Shown one piece after another: positions 46,880-58,700 of a stretch of DNA of 64,000 bases (positions are counted from its first letter, which is position 1; each line of letters starts with the position of its first letter). The stretch is from Pseudopithomyces maydicus (Eukaryota; Ascomycota; Dothideomycetes; Pleosporales; Didymosphaeriaceae): assembly GCA_026873275.1 (NCBI GenBank), contig JANTUC010000017.1:1-64000 (forward strand), given 5' to 3'. Made by a program: the position numbers and the translations under genes. The notes beneath the pieces are model-generated. The model was given only the letters and a program-made list of their open reading frames with translations. It had not been told where the DNA came from and made no database searches.

Positions 46880-47373
46880 TGAGGGGGTTGAGGGAGGGGT
46901 GGGGGGTGGAGAGGGTGGTGGGGGAGATAAGGAGGATGAAGGAGGATAGTAGGGCGTGAAAGGGGGGAGTTTGCATGGGATATATGTACATATATAATGA
47001 TTGTTTTCGGTCGAGTGAAACAAGGGCGTAGCGGCACTGATAAGAGATGTAATGGCTGGAAAGGGGTGTTCCCCCAGGGCGATAGGAGAATTGGGTATAC
47101 ACAAGGAAATCATCAGATCAATAGATACACACATAATTAATAGACAAAAACTTTAAACGATATAAACTAATGTGGAATGAGATTCAGAAAACGATGTTGT
47201 TGGATGAAAGTTGACCATACTAGATCAGACCAGAATATCTAAGTCCCACTATACATATGCGCGAAATATCTCCCTGACCTAAGCCCTACCATCTTTCCCT
47301 TCCCCTTCCCATCCTTCTTACTCGCCAACCATATATGCTTTCCTCACTGCAACCCACCTACACTCACCCCCAT
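46880..47373. other. convergent 3' flanks
   Basis: About 490 bp between convergent genes. G/A-rich on the left and C/T-rich on the right, with no gene or repeat recognised. Confidence 0.5.
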
Positions 47374-49397
47374 CTACTCCATCAAAAACCTCCACAGCCC
47401 ATCCCCATCCACAAAATCCCCCCAAATAATATTCACCAACCACAAATCCCGCCTCAGCTCCCCCAGCAACTTACTCGTCGCCGTGCCCGGCTTGTATATC
47501 CTCTGCCACTCCCTCCACGTGCACCACGTCTCGTCGCACCAACTGCGGAAGCTCACCGCCTCGATAATAGTCGGCGTGACGATCTCCTTGCCCGTGAAGG
47601 CGCCCCATGTAACAGGGTTGACGCCCTCCTCGTTGCTGGCTTCGAAGTCGCCCGCCGCGTTGCCCGCAAAGTACGTGATTTGCTCGTGGGCCGCGAGGCG
47701 GGGGCGGAGGCCGCCCAGTCGGATGCGGGGATGAAGAACTCGACGAAGGGTTTCTGGAAGACGAGGCCGTTCTTGGGGCCCCAGCCGAAGATGGGGTCTG
47801 TGGATTTGACGCCGTTGACGGCGGGCTGGGAGGCGACGGTCCACCACCCCTTGTCGTTGAGGGCGAGTAGCTCTTTTGCAATGGTGCTGGTCTCTGCGCT
47901 GAGACCTTGCTCGCTCCAGGGGAGGGCATCTAACTCGCCCTGGATATGGCGGCGAAACAGACGGGAGACGTCCGCGCGGTCGACAGGGTGGCCCCATAGG
48001 GAGAGAGCTTGGGGCGTTGAAACGTGCAGCGTGGGACCGTAGCCGTCGATCTCACCGAAGGCGGGGGACCGGGCGTCACCCCAGCGGCCGTTGGGGAAGT
48101 CGTCCCAGGTGGCTTCGCGGCCGAGCGAGCCCTCGCCTTCGGAGATGGCGAGAGTGTTGGCGCGTGTGTTGATGGGGCCCTGGGGAATACCGGCTTCGTC
48201 TTCGGGGGCCTCGAAGGAGGCGTGGCTGGATTTGGAATGCGAAGGTCTAGAAACAATGACGCGGTTCCGGGGGCCGGAATTTACGGAGGAGAGGCGGCGG
48301 CGGTCTTTGCTGCGGAGGGAGCCCTCGGGTGGGGTGAACTCGGAGCCGGGGGTGAGCTCGATGGCGTCGTCGTCGTCTTCGTCTTCCAGCGGTTGGGGGA
48401 TGAGATGGCAGTTTTCGAGGATGTGTGACACGGCCTTTTCCAAGTTCAAGGTGTAGAAGTGGAAGCCTCTCCTTGAGGGGCTCGGCCGTTCCTTGAGGTG
48501 CTCTACAATCTCGCTCAGTATCTTGATGCCCTCCTGCTTCACCAGCTCGTCATCGCCTTTTACGGCGTCCAAGCGAGCCATGACGTCTGCGGGTATGTTC
48601 GCGTGGGACAGCTTCGATACGCGCTTCAGGATCTGGTACGACTGTATGGGCAGCAGGCCAGGGATGATGGGTATCGTCTTGAAGACGCCACTCTCGTGGT
48701 CCCTCAGCATGGCCTCGAAGCGGTCGTAGGCATCGACGTCGAAGAACAGCTGGGTCATGAGAAAGTCGGCGCCTGCCTTTGTCTTCTCGACCAGGTAGGG
48801 GAGGTCGAACTTGGGGTCCTGGGCCTCGGGGTGGCTCTGGTCGGAGTGGCCCTCTGGGTAAGCAGCTACGCCGATGCAGAAGTAGTCCTGATACTGCTTG
48901 CGGATGTAGCGCACCAGGTCGACGGCCCAGGTGAAGTCCTTGTTGGAGTCGTCCTCGGGCAGCTGGCCCTCGTCGCGGTACTCCTCGCTGCGCGGGGCGT
49001 CGCCGCGCAGGGCCAGGATGTTGCGGATACCCAGGGCGCGGGCGTGCTCGAGGGCCTCGTCGACGAGGGCGCGGCTCATGTTCGTGCACGTCAGGTGCAG
49101 GCAGGTGGTCAGGCCCAGCTGGCGCTGGCATATCTCAGCCAGCTCGAGCGACTTGGTGGCCGTCGAGCCGCCCGCACCCCAGGTCACGTTGACGAACAGC
49201 GGGCGCAGGGCCTGCGACATGCGCTCCAGACGGCCCTGCAGGTTTGCGAATCCCTATCGGCAGCCGTCAATTCGCGATGCCATGACGCTGCCTTGCCGCG
49301 GGGCACATACCATGCCCGTCTTGGGCGGGAAGAACTCCAGCGAGAAGTAATTGGCGCCCTCGGGCAGGGCCGCGATCTTATCCGTAATCTTCTCCAT
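47374..49397 (-). CDS. MTHFR: methylenetetrahydrofolate reductase, frameshift near 3' end
   Basis: Exon 1 is 49311-49397 (MEKITDKIAALPEGANYFS, then FFPPKTGM). A 57-bp intron follows, then 47374-49253. The N-terminal TIM barrel shows VNVTWGAGGST, LTCTNMSRAL, ILALRGD and FFDVDAYDRF, typical of FAD-dependent MTHFR. The C-terminal regulatory domain has WGHPVDRADV, DPIFGWGPKNGLVFQKPFVE and FIPASDW, and after a phase change continues HEQITYFAGNAAGDF, TWGAFTGKEIVTPTIIEAV, WLVNIIWGDFVD. Adding one base in the five-base run at 47700-47704, or the GGG just upstream, restores 655 residues, close to yeast Met12/Met13. It reduces 5,10-methylene-THF to 5-methyl-THF for methionine synthesis. Breakage of this important gene is best explained by an assembly error. 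Confidence 0.93.
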
Positions 49398-50011
49398 GGC
49401 GGATTGGGTGGGGTGGTGTGGTGGCTGGAGTCATGGCTGGCCACGGCATGTGTCAACTTTTTGTGAATGATTGCCGTGCAAGAAAGCCCCGATGGCGGCG
49501 GGAGAGGTGGGGCAGCACCTGGGCAGCACTTGAACCATGTAGCTGGCCTTGCCCCATGCAGAAAGGCAATCCCCGTGCCGATCGTGTGCGTCTGGACACA
49601 GTCAACATGCGTATAAGACACACGGTGGACAGGTGTGCAGGAGGACGCTCTTCTAGGAACATGTTTGTGTGCTATGCTCCTGCCAGTTGCGAGGCGTGGG
49701 GCACATCTGGAGGCATGGGGATGCTCCCGAGGTCCATCAGAGGTCGCGTGCCTTTCATCTAAACCATCTCATTCGAAAAGGACCGCATGCTGACCTTCTT
49801 CTACGTGCTCTGATTATCCAAGCTTCGTCATCAACAAACTTCCCAGCGTTTGCACAAGGATCAATTGATCAATCGGTGTGGCACCCAGACGTTCGGCTCC
49901 CCAACTGGCAACCATCCTGTCTTACACATCGTCTCACCTACTTAAAAGACACAAACCTGCCAATGCCTCTCTATCGCAAAGCCCCTACGCTGTGTCGCCC
50001 TGCCTGCAACC
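49398..50011. other. divergent promoter region
   Basis: About 610 bp between MTHFR (minus) and the amidohydrolase (plus). No open frame here has domain support, and no repeats were seen. Confidence 0.55.
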
Positions 50012-51079
50012 ATGGCCCTCCCATCCCGCATAGACGTGCACTCGCACTACCTGCCACCCTTCTACCGCGACGCTCTCCTCGCCAATGGCCACGAAAAGAT
50101 CGACGGTATGCCCGCCATACCAGAATGGTCCCCTGAAGCCCATCTGAAAATCATGGAAGCTGCACATATCAAGAAGGCCATCCTTTCCATATCCACACCC
50201 GGCACCAACCTTCACCCCACCGCACCTTCCTCCGCCACCATCACCCTCACCCGCCAGTGCAATGCCTACGCCGCAGCCCTGAAAAACAAGCACCCAGGGA
50301 AATTTGGATTCTGGGCCTCCCTTCCGCTTCCACACGTCGATGCGGCCTTGGCAGAGATCGAGAAGGCTGTGGAGGAAGGTGCAGATGGGTTTTGCCTCTT
50401 GACCAACTACCAGGGAGACTACATTGGTGATGCAAAGTTCGATGTGGTCTTTGACAGACTCAACGAGCTTGGGGCAATTGTATTTATACATCCGACGCAG
50501 CCATGCATGCAATGCTCCGATGGAAGAGATAACCCGGCCCTGCCATTTAAGAACAGGTTCCCGATTCCCATCTTTGAGTTTCTATTCGACTCGGCGAGAG
50601 CAGTGATCAATCTTTTTTACTCGGGAACCGTGGACCGCTGTCAGGATGTTACATTTCTGCTGCCTCACGCTGGTGGCGTTTTGCCTCCGCTTCTCACCCG
50701 CTTCACCGCCTTCGGGGCGCTGGTCCCAGGATGCCAGGAGATCGATCCGAAACGAGTGAGGGAGCAGCTCGCGGAACGCTTCTACTTTGACCTAGCGGGA
50801 ACGCCGTTTGAGGGGGACGAAGGTGTGGATGGATCAGGGCAGCTAAAAGCGCTGGTAAAAGGATTTGACATTTCGCATGATAGGCTGGTATATGGAAGCG
50901 ACTTTCCTTTCACGAGGCATTCATCTGCTATGACGCTTGCAAATCGCATGAAAGCTGGACTGGACTGTTTGTTTGACGAGGAAGAAAGGGCGGCAATCTA
51001 TGAAAGGAACGCCGAAAGACTGTTGAACGAAAAGGGACTCAAAAGGCAAAGCAACGGTGCGAGCAGTTGGGTGCAATAA
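50012..51079 (+). CDS. amidohydrolase-2 family decarboxylase/hydrolase
   Basis: An intronless 355-residue frame starting MALPSRIDVHSHYLP. Metal-site motifs of the amidohydrolase-2 (ACMSD-like) family are in order: DVHSH at the N-terminus, FIHPTQP near residue 160, LPHAGG near 220 and YGSDFPF near 300. Relatives include 6-methylsalicylate, gamma-resorcylate and aminocarboxymuconate-semialdehyde decarboxylases, which remove CO2 from aromatic or muconate acids with a bound divalent metal. The first methionine is favoured because the HxH strand normally begins within the first ten residues. The gene is convergent with D-2-hydroxyglutarate dehydrogenase, 55 bp apart. There is no polyketide synthase nearby, so a catabolic role is as likely as a biosynthetic one. 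Confidence 0.85.
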   Translation: MALPSRIDVHSHYLPPFYRDALLANGHEKIDGMPAIPEWSPEAHLKIMEAAHIKKAILSISTPGTNLHPTAPSSATITLTRQCNAYAAALKNKHPGKFGFWASLPLPHVDAALAEIEKAVEEGADGFCLLTNYQGDYIGDAKFDVVFDRLNELGAIVFIHPTQPCMQCSDGRDNPALPFKNRFPIPIFEFLFDSARAVINLFYSGTVDRCQDVTFLLPHAGGVLPPLLTRFTAFGALVPGCQEIDPKRVREQLAERFYFDLAGTPFEGDEGVDGSGQLKALVKGFDISHDRLVYGSDFPFTRHSSAMTLANRMKAGLDCLFDEEERAAIYERNAERLLNEKGLKRQSNGASSWVQ

Positions 51080-51134
51080 GAACATGATGGATATGATACG
51101 AACATGGGGGATCTAATAATACTGTCGGAAAAAT

Positions 51135-52914
51135 TTATATATACTTGTAAGGGTTCATGATACCGTTCTGCACATCGATTAGTGACTGCTCGAGAGCGAG
51201 TGGGGGGTTCAACCTACCGGATCATACAAGTTTTTGATCTGCTTCATGAGCTTGATCATGGTTTCGCTTCTGCTGTATCCGATGTATGGCTTCTTGGTAA
51301 CGCCAAGACCGTGCTCGGCACTGATGCTACCATTCCTCTTGCTCGTCCACTCATAGAGGTAGGGCTCGAGCGCCTTTTCTACTTCCTTGTCGAATCTTCG
51401 CACGGGGATGTTTAGATGGAGATTAGCATCACCCATGTGGCCGTATCCAATTACATCGACTACTGGGAATTCGTCGCCCTCGCCGAGGAGACCCTTCTCG
51501 GACATGCGTTCACGGATGACTTCGACCAATTCGTACATCTGAGCAATTGGTAGCGACAGATCATATTTGTATACGCCTCCCCAATGGCCAAGGCACTCAG
51601 TGATGCGCTCACGGCAGGCCCAAAGGTCGTCGACTTGCGTCTGGCTTTCGGCCAAGACACCATCTGCGACTATCTCAGCCTCCATGACATGCTCCAAGAA
51701 GTTTTGCAGCTTTTCGCTGTCATGGTCGCTGTTTGAGCCACTCGTCTCGACCAGACAATAGAATGGATAGTCACCCTCGAGCGGCAGCTTGGTCCCTGCA
51801 ACCTCTTTCAAGATCTTCTGGCTGCGGCCGTCCATCATTTCGAATGCGGAGAGGATCTCACCGAGGTGACCCTTCGCAGCGCGGAATGCCTTCTGGGCAT
51901 GTTCGTAGCTCTCGAGGCCAAAGTAAGCCACATTGATGGCAGGCGAGCGCCTAGGACACTGGATGGAAATGGCGGTAATTATGCCAATGGTTCCTTCGGA
52001 ACCGATGAAGAGCTGCTTCAAGTCGTAACCAGTGTTGTTTTTCCGGAGCGTTGAGAGATCGTCTACGATCGTTCCGTCGGGCAAAACGGCCTCGATGCCC
52101 AAGACACTGCCATGAAGACTGCCATAGCGAAGAAGGCGGAGACCGCCTGCATTGGTCGAGACGTTACCACCGATCATGCACGAGCCCTTGGCGCCGAGAT
52201 CGAGGGGAAAAATGTGCTGCTTTTCGGCCAAGAAGTTATCAGCGACTTCAAGCACGACACCGGCGTCTGCGACGAGGATACCAGAAACCTCGTCAAATGA
52301 CCTGACGCTATTCATCTTCTGCATGTTGATGACGATCTCGTCGAAAACCGGGACGGATCCACCGACAAGACCAGTGTTACCGCTTTGGGGAACCACAGCC
52401 AACATGTTGTCGTTGCAGTACTTCAAAATGCTGCTCACTTCTTCCGTGGTCGAAGGCTTGAGAACCAGCTGGGCATGGCCGCGGAACTTGCGCATCCAGT
52501 CGCTGTTGAAGGGTTCAATGTCATCTGCAGCATCCTTGGTCACGCCATCTAGCACAGCAGATTCAGAACCAAGCAATTCCTGGAAGTACTGGACATGTTT
52601 TTCAGTGAGCTTGGCGAATTTGGACTCTCGCTGAATGTGAGGATACCTTTGCAAAATGAGTGTGACAATTAGATTGTATGCAGTATACTGTTTACATACG
52701 AATCAGAAGTAAATTTGATCTGTTTGGCAGCCGCTGGGGCGTCTTTCACGCCACCCTTCGCATCGACCTGGTGCGGTTCCGAACTCGCTGAGGTAGTCGC
52801 CTGCGACTTCCATCTGACCTGCAGAGCCGGTCTGATGCTCCTGATGCACGGCGAGGGTCGCGATGACAATGCTGCACGTCGCAACGAAGCCGCGACACGC
52901 GAAGAGGCAGCCAT
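51135..52914 (-). CDS. D-2-hydroxyglutarate dehydrogenase, mitochondrial
   Basis: Exons 52700-52914, 51218-52646 and a 33-nt terminal exon 51135-51167 give 558 residues. The N-terminus is an arginine/serine-rich mitochondrial presequence (MAASSRVAASLRRAALSSR). The FAD-binding PCMH domain contains VVPQSGNTGLVGGSVPVFDE and GNVSTNAGGLRLLRYGSLHG. The C-terminal catalytic domain has GYGHMGDANLHLN and EHGLGVTKKPYIG. The tiny last exon (NGIMNPYKYI) completes the family ending DPNGIMNPYKY; an unspliced reading stops three residues earlier at VG. The enzyme oxidises D-2-hydroxyglutarate to 2-oxoglutarate, passing electrons to the respiratory chain (yeast Dld2/Dld3 type). It could also accept D-lactate. 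Confidence 0.93.
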
Positions 52915-53184
52915 TTCCAACAATTGCACAGGAAAGAGAAGAGTGGGGGAAATATTTCGAGGTCGCGGACATAAATTCATTGACCATGACCTAACTCGGC
53001 AGGGGTGCCACGGACCACCACTTGGCACTCTAGGTGGAAGCGACGACGCGGAAGCTCATGGAGCTCCGACTGTGCTATACAATCGCCCCGCCGTCCTGCC
53101 TCTCAGCCTTGTTACTGTCGAATTCCGGGGTAGATCTTCGTTCCCACTACCTAAATCCAACACACATTTTCTCCGTCGCTCAAC

Positions 53185-54155
53185 ATGGCTTCGGGCTACG
53201 ATCGCGCGCTGTCAGGTAGGCATACGCTGGTGAAGAGCGGGCAAGCTAGTGATTGACCTTCAAACAGTCTTCAGTCCCGATGGACACGTCTTCCAGGTCG
53301 AGTATGCTCTGGAAGCTGTCAAGCGAGGTATGGCGAGAAATCCAACCCCCACGTTGGACGCGGCAATAGTAATACGTAGACAGGAACATGCGCCGTTGGC
53401 GTGAAGGGCAAGGACATTGTGGTGCTAGGATGTGAGAAGAGGTCAGCTATGAAGTTGCAGGACACGCGGATTACGCCCTCCAAGATCGGTCTCGTCGATA
53501 CCCACGTCGCCCTTGCCTTTGCCGGGTTGAACGCCGATGCCCGCATCCTCGTCGACAGGGCTCGTCTGGAGGCACAATCACATCGTCTGACCGTCGAAGA
53601 CCCCGTGTCAATAGAGTACATCACCAAATACGTCGCCGGTGTGCAGCAGCGGTACACGCAGAGTGGTGGTGTGCGACCCTTCGGCATCAGCACACTTATC
53701 GTCGGCTTCGACCCCAACGACAAAACACCGCGGTTGTACCAGACGGAGCCTTCGGGTATTTACTCAGCATGGTCAGTTCTCAGGTACACGCCTTAAGACT
53801 GTAGCATGGAGATTTAACAATCCGCAGGAAAGCCAACGCTATCGGCCGCTCGAGCAAGACGGTGCGCGAATTCCTCGAGCGAAACCACAAGGACGATTTG
53901 GACCGCGAGGAGACCATCAAGCTCACAGTCAAGTCGCTGCTGGAGGTAGTGCAGACGGGTGCAAAGAACATCGAGATTGCCATCATGGCGCCAGGCAAGC
54001 CCATCGAGATGCTTCCGGTGGAGGACATTGAGAAGTACGTGGAGAACATCAACACGGAGAAGCAGGAAGAGGCCGCAAACAGGAGGCCTGGTCGCTCGGG
54101 CCAGGCGGCCATTCCGACGCGGCCAGCCGGCGAGGGCTCAGGGTCTGGAGCATAG
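53185..54155 (+). CDS. PRE6: 20S proteasome subunit alpha-4 (PRE6/PSMA7)
   Basis: Four exons (53185-53215, 53268-53327, 53384-53771, 53828-54155) give 268 residues. The N-terminus MASGYDRALSVFSPDGHVFQ with VEYALEAVKRG is the alpha-subunit signature that gates the 20S core. ALAFAGLNADARILVDRARLEAQSH and SIEYITKYVAGVQQRYTQSG fit alpha-4 (PSMA7, yeast Pre6). The C-terminus has the expected lysine-rich helix, then a Gly/Ser/Arg tail (GEGSGSGA) longer than in animals. Introns are 52, 56 and 56 bp, clustered at the 5' end as is common in conserved fungal genes. It shares a promoter of about 270 bp with D-2-hydroxyglutarate dehydrogenase, transcribed divergently. Confidence 0.96.
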
Positions 54156-54477
54156 AGGGATACGAGCAGGTTGACGATGACAGATGATGGATCAGATGGG
54201 GCTAGCATTGGCGTCTGGTAGACTTCCAGATCGTATACGACAGATACGACCAGCTAGAGCTGAAAAATAGCATACCTAGCATACGAACATGTCTCTTCCA
54301 CCCCGCACGTTGCGGGGCGGGTTGCAAATCCCAATTCGCACTTGGCGTCTCTAACATAGCAGACTATGATATTCGAGCTGAGAGCATTTTTGCACTTGGA
54401 CGTGGCTGCCGTTGGTGGCATTTGTACCAGCCGTACAGCGAGCAGTATGGTCCCCGCGGGGTTCTCGTCTGCACGTC
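54156..54477. other. convergent 3' flanks
   Basis: About 320 bp between the proteasome gene and the minus-strand CHY-finger gene, presumably both 3' untranslated regions. No feature was recognised. Confidence 0.5.
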
Positions 54478-55056
54478 TTAACCCAAGCGGTCGGGGGCAT
54501 CCTTGACGTTGAATATTGTCCTTTCCTCCTCGGCTCGCACGCGGTCGTCCTTGAGCATCCTGTGACAACAGGTCAGTATAAATGTTGGGACCGGGTCTCG
54601 ACGGTGCGTACCTCGCGTCCTTTCGCGCATCCTCACCCTCAACACGCAGCTCGGCCTTGGGGGTGAGGGCGTCGAGCACAAAGTGATTGTCGCAGTGCGG
54701 GCAGTACTCGTCGCTGCCTTTTCTTAGCATGGTTCTCCTCGGGCTTGTAAACAGGATTGCACACCTCTCCTCGAACTCGCGTGCGTCCTTGCGGAAGGCC
54801 TTTTTGCATTTTTTGCAGACAAAGGTCATGTCGAAGCTTTGGGCCAGCTCATGGTCGGCGGTCTCCATGTGGCATTCGGCACAGTCGAACCACTTGCGGC
54901 CTGCGAGAGCAAGGTCATCATCGAGTCGGACACAGCAGGCGTCGCGTGGACCTACAGCAGGGGGCGCGGATGGCGACCTGGGCGTTGAGGACGTGCTTGC
55001 TGCGGAGCATCAGCGGAGGTCATCGGGCGCGGCGGGGTTGGCCACGCGTACCACAT
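54478..55056 (-). CDS. CHY zinc-finger protein
   Basis: Five short exons (55052-55056, 54956-54999, 54765-54900, 54612-54713, 54478-54559) give 122 residues. The zinc ligands are spread over exon boundaries: CKH at the start, APCCRKWFDCAECH with DHEL, then FVCKKCKKAFR and DEYCPHCDNHFVLDA. This is the CHY-finger pattern seen in yeast Hot13 and related proteins. Hot13 lies in the mitochondrial intermembrane space and keeps Mia40 zinc-free; whether this homologue does so is inference. The first exon is just ATGTG, followed by a 52-bp intron. The upstream frame is also open for several codons (RPPVCND), so a longer N-terminus is possible. Introns 2-4 are 51-55 bp with good branch sites. Confidence 0.85.
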
Positions 55057-55743
55057 GTCGTTGCACACTGGGGGGCGGATTGCAATTCGGCGGCTTGCGA
55101 TGGGTATAGAAAGGGACGCCTCTGGTGCCAGCGCCGGCGTGGGCTCGATGTTGCTGTTCCCAGGGTCTGGATAAAGTGCCTCTGGAGTCTGGCCGCAAAT
55201 GCGAAATGCAGGAACCCAACGCCTTCGGCCAGTGGACCCTCGGTGAAGACGTCAGCCACACTGGACGTAAGATGCCCAGGTGCCCACCACGGCCACGGCA
55301 CGCATTCCTCCCCTTCACCGGCCAGCGTCGCCAGCAAACAGTCCACTCGCTCCCGCACACGGCCCCAGTCAGTGCTTCTATTTGTGCGCCGTCTGAAACG
55401 CAAATCCCAGGCGCTCCCCGCCTCAGGTCGTGTGTTCCCTGCGGTCCACCGACTTCCCCATTGCTAGGCCCACGGATCGTCGCCGCGCCCAACTTTGACA
55501 GCCCCCTTGTGTGTACATATACATACAACAAACACCCAAGCAGTCGCTCGCTCCACCCGTACCCCGCCCACCAAGCTCGTGCCCTGCCCCCGAAGGCCGC
55601 CTTTGGTACCCGCCGCATGAAGACTCCCCGCTCCACCGCCTCTACCTTTTCCACCTACATCGGCGGCGCTCAATGGGAACGGGGCTTGGACGGTCGATGA
55701 GCATCTATAGAGCAGATCCTGGTGCTGGTTGACGAGGCGCGTT
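55057..55743. other. divergent promoter region
   Basis: About 690 bp between the CHY gene and the 5-phosphatase gene, rich in C and CT/CA stretches. Long frames on both strands here (for example 55010-55654 minus) lack domain content and are compositional. No repeat was identified. Confidence 0.5.
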
Positions 55744-58700
55744 ATGGAGCCCTCCAACACCGAAGACAAGACTGATGGCTCGTCCATCGTGAGTCGTCTC
55801 CCGCCCAAGAGCTATAGCTAGACGCCACAAGCCGAAGCTGTACCTGCATACGCCCCTCCCTGGAAGCTGACAATATTGTTCGCAGAAACCCGTGTCTTCT
55901 CTCCGCAGTTTCTTCGAAAACAACGTCGGCGCGAACAAGGCTCCGCCGCCCCCAAGCCCGCGCCAACCCTCGCCCGCTGCCCTTGAACGGCTACATGTCG
56001 CGGAGGATGCCAGAAAAGATGGGCGCATGTCGCTGGACATTGCAAGGCAGAATGGCGGACGGCACTCGACCTCCAACTTGCTGGACACCAGCGCTAACAG
56101 CCCCGCGACCCCACGAGGCAGGACCATGCGCTCGCCCTGGAGCGCCCCGAAATCGCGGCCGACGTCCATGGTAGCCTTCTCGCCGCCCAGATCGCCCACG
56201 AGATCACCGCCCAGGGTAACGGTGCAATCGCCAGCGTCACCCCTTTCAACACACCCGAATCGCAGATCCACTCGCCGCTCCCTTCCCGAACTTCCTTTCA
56301 TGCATCGCTGGAGAACACTTCGCGACCCTCAGTGGCGTCAGAAAGCAGGAAGATACCGAGTCGTGACGGGACTCCCGCTCTGCCGCTGGACTCTAAGCCA
56401 GTCTTCCGCCCTAATCACTCCACCAGCCCGTCTAGAGATGCCCGCAAGAGCTTGGTATTCGATCGCAACAGTCACTCCACACCGCCAGTTCCACCGCCTG
56501 TCAATCGCGCTGGCAAGCCAAAGATACCCGCCAAATCTCACTCGACAGACCCACCTGCGAGGTTGACACTTGCGCCTGACCATGATGCAAAGAGGGATAG
56601 GAAAGATGTGTCGCCATTCAGCACCCCGCCCAGCAGCAGTGGGGGTGAACTGTCTCCCACCAAAGAACCTAGTCCATCGAAACGCTTGACAAGATCCCGG
56701 GACGGCTACTTTCCACCACCACCTCTGCATCATGCAGTCGCCGAAAGGGTGCCTGCGTCGGATCCACGGGCAATGTTTGGCAACCATCCGCCCCCGAAAC
56801 CTGGGTCCATATCTCGACACCAAACTATGGGAGATCTTACAGAAGACCGCCCTGCTCTACCGATGCGAAGGGAAAGGGACAACATCGATATGCGAAAAAG
56901 CATGGTTCTGCAACGTCCAGCACCTCCCGAACCACCAGTCAGACGATCCATGGACGCGTTCCGACCTGTTGCGTACACCAATGAGCCCAGCAATAGATTC
57001 ATGCCGCCCCCGAGGAGATCACAAACGTCGTCAGTTCTTGCGCCCGCCCCTGCAGAACCTCGCAAGTCCCTCGAGCCACCGAGACCGCCGCCGCCACGGA
57101 ACTCTGGGGAATTCAGACGGTCATCTGTGGCTCCTATACAGGCGCCAAAAGCGCCACTCTCTCAGGCGTACAATTACGATTCAGATGATACTGACCAGGC
57201 AAATGAGAAGCCGGGTGCTGCTCTGACGGACTATCCAGATTCATCGCAAGCTAATCGCAGGCCACCGGTATTTGATGCTGGAACTTCGTTGATACCGACA
57301 GGCTACGAGACGAAGCTTTTCGCGGTCTGCGGCGAATACATTTGCACCACTGGTTACGTGACAAAGGTGTGGAACGTACTGAACGGCAGGGTCCTGATGG
57401 AAGTCAGCCATGGGGATACAGTCAAAGCAACAGCCGTGGCATTTCGACCGGCAAAAGACGTGGAAGACGAAGGCAAGCGTCTTTGGCTTGGCATGAACAC
57501 CGGCGAAATGCATGAAATCGATATCCCGACCCAAAGCGTCGTGTGCACGAAGAGCACAGCGCACAAGGGAGCACCCGTTGTAAAAATCTTCCGATATGCC
57601 TCCGAGATGTGGTCACTGGATGATGAAGGCAAACTTCACATTTGGCCACCGGATGAGACAGGCTCGCCAACGCTGCAGCAGACACCATGCGCATATCGCA
57701 TTCGCAGTGGACACAGCTATGCCATGATCTCGGGATCGCAGCTGTGGATAGCGTACGGAAGAGATCTGCGTGTCTACAAACGTACTGGGGATGGAAACTA
57801 TTTCCAGGAAATTACGGATAGAGGTCTCTCGCAGTTGAACGTGGGCGACGTCACTTCTGGCGCCATTTTAAGTAGTCAGCCTGACCGCGTCTACTTTGGA
57901 CACAACGATGGAAAGATTACAATTTATTCCAAAAAGGGGTTCGAATGCTTGGGGATCGTTAATGTCAGTCTGTACAAGATCAGTTCCCTGGTTGGTGTGG
58001 GCGACTATCTGTGGGCGGGCTACAGTACAGGGATGGTTTATGTGTACGACACGAAGAGCTCGCCATGGAAGGTTTTGAAGGACTGGAAAGCGCACGATAA
58101 AGTCATATTCGGAATTGCGGCTGATAGGACAAGCATATGGAAACTGGATCGCCTACAGGTTGCCACGCTTGGCTCTGACAACGTCTTGCGCATTTGGGAT
58201 GGCATGATGAAGGAGGACTGGCAAGGTAAAGCGTTCCTTTCCTAACATTGAAAGCAAGCGAGCTGACGCGTGTAGAAAACCAAATGCAGCAGCGCGACTC
58301 CGAATATTGCGATTTCCGAGAACTGACTGCCAAGGTCATGACGTGGAACGCCGGCGCATCAAAGCCTACGGACCTTAGACATAACGAGCAGGATCAAAAT
58401 TTCTTCCGGGAATTGTTGCAGCCCCAAGATCCGCCCGATATCCTCGTCTTTGGTTTCCAGGAGCTGGTAGATCTCGAGAATAAAAAAATTACAGCGAAGA
58501 GCTTCTTCAAGAAGAAGAAATCCAAGGAAGCCACTGAGAACGAGCACATGTCGCACCAATACCGGGCATGGCGCGACCACTTGATTCGTGTCTTGGACGA
58601 GCACACACCACGCCAGAACTATGTTCTGCTTCACACAGCAGATCTGGTGGGCCTGTTCACGTGTATCTTCGTCAAGGGTTCAGAGCGCGCCAAAATCCGG

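Noticed and set aside
45989..47134. 381-codon minus-strand frame opposite the PhyH gene
   Set aside because: It is proline/arginine-rich and shows no domain. It is explained by the high GC and codon bias of the real plus-strand gene, which has HxD..H iron ligands.
48498..49466. 322-codon plus-strand frame opposite MTHFR
   Set aside because: It lies antisense to a highly conserved coding region, has leucine/valine/glycine-heavy composition and no motifs: a shadow frame.
32857..51079. Secondary-metabolite cluster made of the ATP-grasp, PhyH and amidohydrolase genes
   Set aside because: The genes are spread over 18 kb with unrelated and housekeeping genes between them, and there is no synthase, transporter or pathway regulator.
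55010..55654. 214-codon minus-strand frame upstream of the CHY gene
   Set aside because: Its phase does not lead into the CHY exons and its composition is Gly/Arg/Trp from a C-rich promoter.
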